From Eisenibacter elegans DSM 3317 (GTDB lineage: Bacteria > Bacteroidota > Bacteroidia > Cytophagales > Microscillaceae): a DNA stretch of 64,000 nt. The position numbers were made by a program, and so were the translations under genes. Under the pieces are notes generated by a model. That model was not told where the DNA came from and did not search any database. It worked only from the letters and a program-made list of their open reading frames with translations. Below, one piece after another: positions 61,482 through 64,000 of this stretch; the first letter of the stretch is position 1, and each line of letters opens with the position of its first letter. The DNA lies in contig NZ_AUMD01000019.1 in the NCBI RefSeq assembly GCF_000430505.1, positions 186,001-250,000 on the forward strand, in the 5' to 3' direction.

Positions 61482-64000
61482 CTAGAGGGTAGTTTTACCC
61501 TTTTCGCGGCGCTTAGTGCCTTTCCCAAGGTGGATTTCGTAGTTGTCGGGCGTACCGGTGATTTGTAAGCTCACAAACATTTCCCGCCCGTCTTCACGAG
61601 CACGTTGTATCTCCTCCTCCATTTCGAGATCACTTTTATTTTTACGTTTACGGCCTACGAGTGCGTTCCACATTGCCTGACGGATGACCTTCATCGGCAC
61701 TTCGATGGTATAGTCCATCTTGAGGTCAAAGTTTTTCTTGCCTGAGATGAAGATATAGCCTAGGGTAGTGCTGACTTCCATCCGGGGGATAGTAATGATG
61801 CCGTTTTTGATATCAATGACATTGACCATTTCTCCAAATTGTACGTTGTTGAGGTCTTTATCCCCTGAGAATCGCGCCATCATATCAAAGGGGCCGAAGT
61901 TGGTCAGGCGGCCATCCGTAATCGTTACTTCGATGTGTGCTTCTGTATCTTTGAGATTTGGGGTCAGGTCGGTGTGCATCAGGGCTTTGGATTTGACCGT
62001 TCCTGAAAGCCTGCCGTGGATGTTTTCTTGGATCAAGTAATCTTGCCCGAAGTTATCGAACTTGTAGAAAATCTGATTTATATCCAAATTGTTGACAGTC
62101 AACTCACTAGATAGATAAATATGCTCTGGGTCGCTACCATTGAAATAGCCTTTGAGGTCTAGAGAGCCCCCGGCTACATCCATATGCATTTTGTCGACAT
62201 AGAGGTAATGGTTGGGTTTGCTGCGCAGTTTGGTGTCTAGGTTTTGGATGATGTATTTGTGGTAACGCAACCAGCCAATGTGGGCTTCTATTTCGGCATC
62301 GGGGAAGGGGATGGTAAAGATATTGAAGACTGCGTCGTGGTCTATGGGCTTGTTAGGGTCTTCTGGAACTTCTTCGTAAGGGAAAAGCTCGTCATAATCG
62401 ATGCGGTTGGCATAAAATTTAATCTTCTCACCGCGTTGTGCTGTAGCAGTGGTATCGAAATAGTTGCTTAGCTCGGCATCGATACGGAAATCGGTAGTGC
62501 CCATTTTGCCGCTGGCATCGCTCACCTTCAGGAAGCCCTTATTGAGCACGATGTCAGCGTGTACGTCTCTGATTTTGAGCGGGTGTACGCTGAAATAGCC
62601 GTGTAAGTCACGAAGTTCAAGGCGGGTATTGTGGGTGAAGTTGCCGGTCAGGAGGTCTTCGCTATGCATATTGAGCTTGGCCTCTATTTCAAACTCGCGC
62701 AGGGCTTCGTCTTTATACTCTTCGGGCAGATAATTCACCCCCTTATAGGTCATTATATCATTGAATTTGAGGTATTTAGAAGTAATATCGATATAAGTCT
62801 CTACCGCTCCGGGCGTGTGATTGGGCAAGAAGGCCGCATAGTTTTTCACATACCCCAAGATTTTGAAGTCACTTTTGTCTATCTCTCCTTTGAAATGCTT
62901 GACCTTGATTTCTTCCGGCGTAATGAGGATGTCTCCCAAGAAATCGTGTAGTGTGTGAGGGTAATGCTTGGGTTTACAATAAAACTTATCGATAAAGAAC
63001 TCTCCCAACGGGATTTGGTCAGACTGGCTGAGGTATTTGGTAGAGGTTTCGAAGTGGCTGCTGAATGAGAGCTTGGTCAGCTCTTCGTCGATGCCGGCGA
63101 GCTGTTGTAGGTTGAGGCGCTCCGACTTCATATCAAGCGTAACAATCACATCGGCATCGTTGCCGTGGATATATTCGCTCAGGTTTTTGATTTCACCTTT
63201 GAGGCTCAAGTCTGAGTCTAAAATTTTCAAATCAAATTTTTTGAGCTTCAGATGCCCTGCTGCAAAGGAAAACTCAGCGTTGAGATTCTCCAACGGTAGG
63301 CCTCCTTCGGGCTTGTAATTTACATTATGTAAAATAACCTTGCTGTCGCTTCCATCTTTCAGCTTGCCAAGTGTGCCTGCGGTGTCGTTATAGTCAAGCA
63401 ACTCATCGATGGTGATGTCGAAAGTCATCTTGCCTGTGAGGTTTTTGAGGCTTTCGATTTCCAATAAATCATACAGTACACCCAGGTCAATGCGAGAGTG
63501 CAAATCCACCGATACCATCGGGTTGAGAAAGTTTTTGATATGAAAGCTGCCCTTAAAGACACTCTTCTCGGGCAAAGCGCTTACGTTTTTGATGTAGAGC
63601 TCGGTAGTTTCGAGGGTGCGGTCATCGCCATTGGTGAAGAAGCCTGTAAGGTTGAGGTCTTTGACCGACTTGTTGTTGTGTGGGTTGATAAAGTTAGCGT
63701 TTTTGCATCCAAACTCCATGTCAATGCGTGGCACATCGTTGAGTGCCTTGCCTATAACCTTGCCTATGAAGTATACATCACCTTCGTTTTTGTAGGTTTG
63801 CAGCTTTTCATAGATATAATCTGGGGCAAATGAAGTAATGAGTTTGAAATCAGGCTTGCGGCCTTTGAGTTCCAAATCCATATAGGCATCATTGTTCAAA
63901 TCTACAGAGCCGCTCCATCGAAACTCCCCTCCTTCGATGGCAAACATAGAAGGGCGGATTTCGAGGAAATTTTTCTCTGAGTGAAAGGTTACATCACTGA
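61482..64000 (-). CDS. AsmA-like large envelope protein (5' end cut by window)
   Basis: At least 838 codons; the frame stays open past an in-frame ATG at 63947 to the window edge, so the start lies outside. Repeated beta-strand and amphipathic segments are typical of AsmA/TamB-like lipid-transfer proteins: LKGRKPDFKLITSFAPDYI, SRIDLGVLYDLLEIESLKNL, KGEIKNLSEYIHG, LTVNNLDINQIFYKF and RLTNFGPFDMMARFSG. The end reads VSLQITGTPDNYEIHLGKGT with a lysine/arginine tail, the usual AsmA C-terminus. Probably anchored in the inner membrane. Confidence 0.8.
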   Translation of the reverse strand, partial: SDVTFHSEKNFLEIRPSMFAIEGGEFRWSGSVDLNNDAYMDLELKGRKPDFKLITSFAPDYIYEKLQTYKNEGDVYFIGKVIGKALNDVPRIDMEFGCKNANFINPHNNKSVKDLNLTGFFTNGDDRTLETTELYIKNVSALPEKSVFKGSFHIKNFLNPMVSVDLHSRIDLGVLYDLLEIESLKNLTGKMTFDITIDELLDYNDTAGTLGKLKDGSDSKVILHNVNYKPEGGLPLENLNAEFSFAAGHLKLKKFDLKILDSDLSLKGEIKNLSEYIHGNDADVIVTLDMKSERLNLQQLAGIDEELTKLSFSSHFETSTKYLSQSDQIPLGEFFIDKFYCKPKHYPHTLHDFLGDILITPEEIKVKHFKGEIDKSDFKILGYVKNYAAFLPNHTPGAVETYIDITSKYLKFNDIMTYKGVNYLPEEYKDEALREFEIEAKLNMHSEDLLTGNFTHNTRLELRDLHGYFSVHPLKIRDVHADIVLNKGFLKVSDASGKMGTTDFRIDAELSNYFDTTATAQRGEKIKFYANRIDYDELFPYEEVPEDPNKPIDHDAVFNIFTIPFPDAEIEAHIGWLRYHKYIIQNLDTKLRSKPNHYLYVDKMHMDVAGGSLDLKGYFNGSDPEHIYLSSELTVNNLDINQIFYKFDNFGQDYLIQENIHGRLSGTVKSKALMHTDLTPNLKDTEAHIEVTITDGRLTNFGPFDMMARFSGDKDLNNVQFGEMVNVIDIKNGIITIPRMEVSTTLGYIFISGKKNFDLKMDYTIEVPMKVIRQAMWNALVGRKRKNKSDLEMEEEIQRAREDGREMFVSLQITGTPDNYEIHLGKGTKRREKGKTTL

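Noticed and set aside
1-64000. tRNA and rRNA genes
   Set aside because: No cloverleaf or rRNA-like sequence recognised by eye; a tRNA scan was not possible.

Overview
The window is a chromosomal segment of a Bacteroidota bacterium, most likely a gliding or marine Cytophagales-type organism of moderate GC. Evidence: promoters of the Bacteroidota form TTTG-N19-TANNTTTG, two giant secreted proteins ending in a type IX secretion (T9SS) sorting domain, an Obg GTPase without the C-terminal OCT domain, and several protein families typical of the phylum. No rRNA, tRNA or CRISPR array was recognised.

Layout. 0.3-7 kb: aspS; a MazF-type toxin-antitoxin pair between direct repeats; an acyl-ACP thioesterase; a secreted protein; murD; and a gene destroyed by five in-frame stops. 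7.4-11 kb: a redox or signalling cluster made of a cNMP-binding histidine kinase, a response regulator fused to a thioredoxin-reductase-like flavoprotein, and a small conserved protein, followed by an exported thioredoxin. 11.6-14.7 kb: a translationally coupled DinB-like/hypothetical pair, then an AraC regulator with a carboxymuconolactone decarboxylase family protein. 15-18 kb: ftsW-murG (minus strand) and a CusF-like copper lipoprotein. 18-19 kb: gene-poor, with an IS982 transposase remnant. 20-27 kb: housekeeping run prfB (with its programmed frameshift), trmN6-like, hpt, adk, obgE, clpS, recR and an Lrp regulator. 27-32 kb: TPR protein, LysM protein with a degenerate lytic transglycosylase domain, O-methyltransferase and M16 peptidase. 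33-38 kb: broken Uma2 gene, exported amidase, alkyltransferase-like protein, plsC and pgk.

38.5-56.6 kb holds two adjacent, co-oriented paralogous genes of about 2980 codons each. They encode exported surface or adhesin-like proteins with 14 glycine/tyrosine-rich repeats and a T9SS tail. One tract of about 344 bp is nearly identical between them although the flanks have diverged, which suggests gene conversion. 57-64 kb: rsmH, an M23 peptidase-ribE operon, a small charged protein, and a truncated AsmA-like protein running off the right edge.

The intergenic spaces carry small dispersed repeats. R1 is about 100 bp with internal dyads. R2 is a MITE of about 123 bp with terminal inverted repeats CACGCCACTGGACATTTT. 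R3 is a perfect hairpin of about 27 bp. One R2 copy sits inside an R1 copy with a flanking duplication. Cell-wall genes that normally sit together in the dcw cluster (murD, ftsW-murG, rsmH) are here in three separate places.
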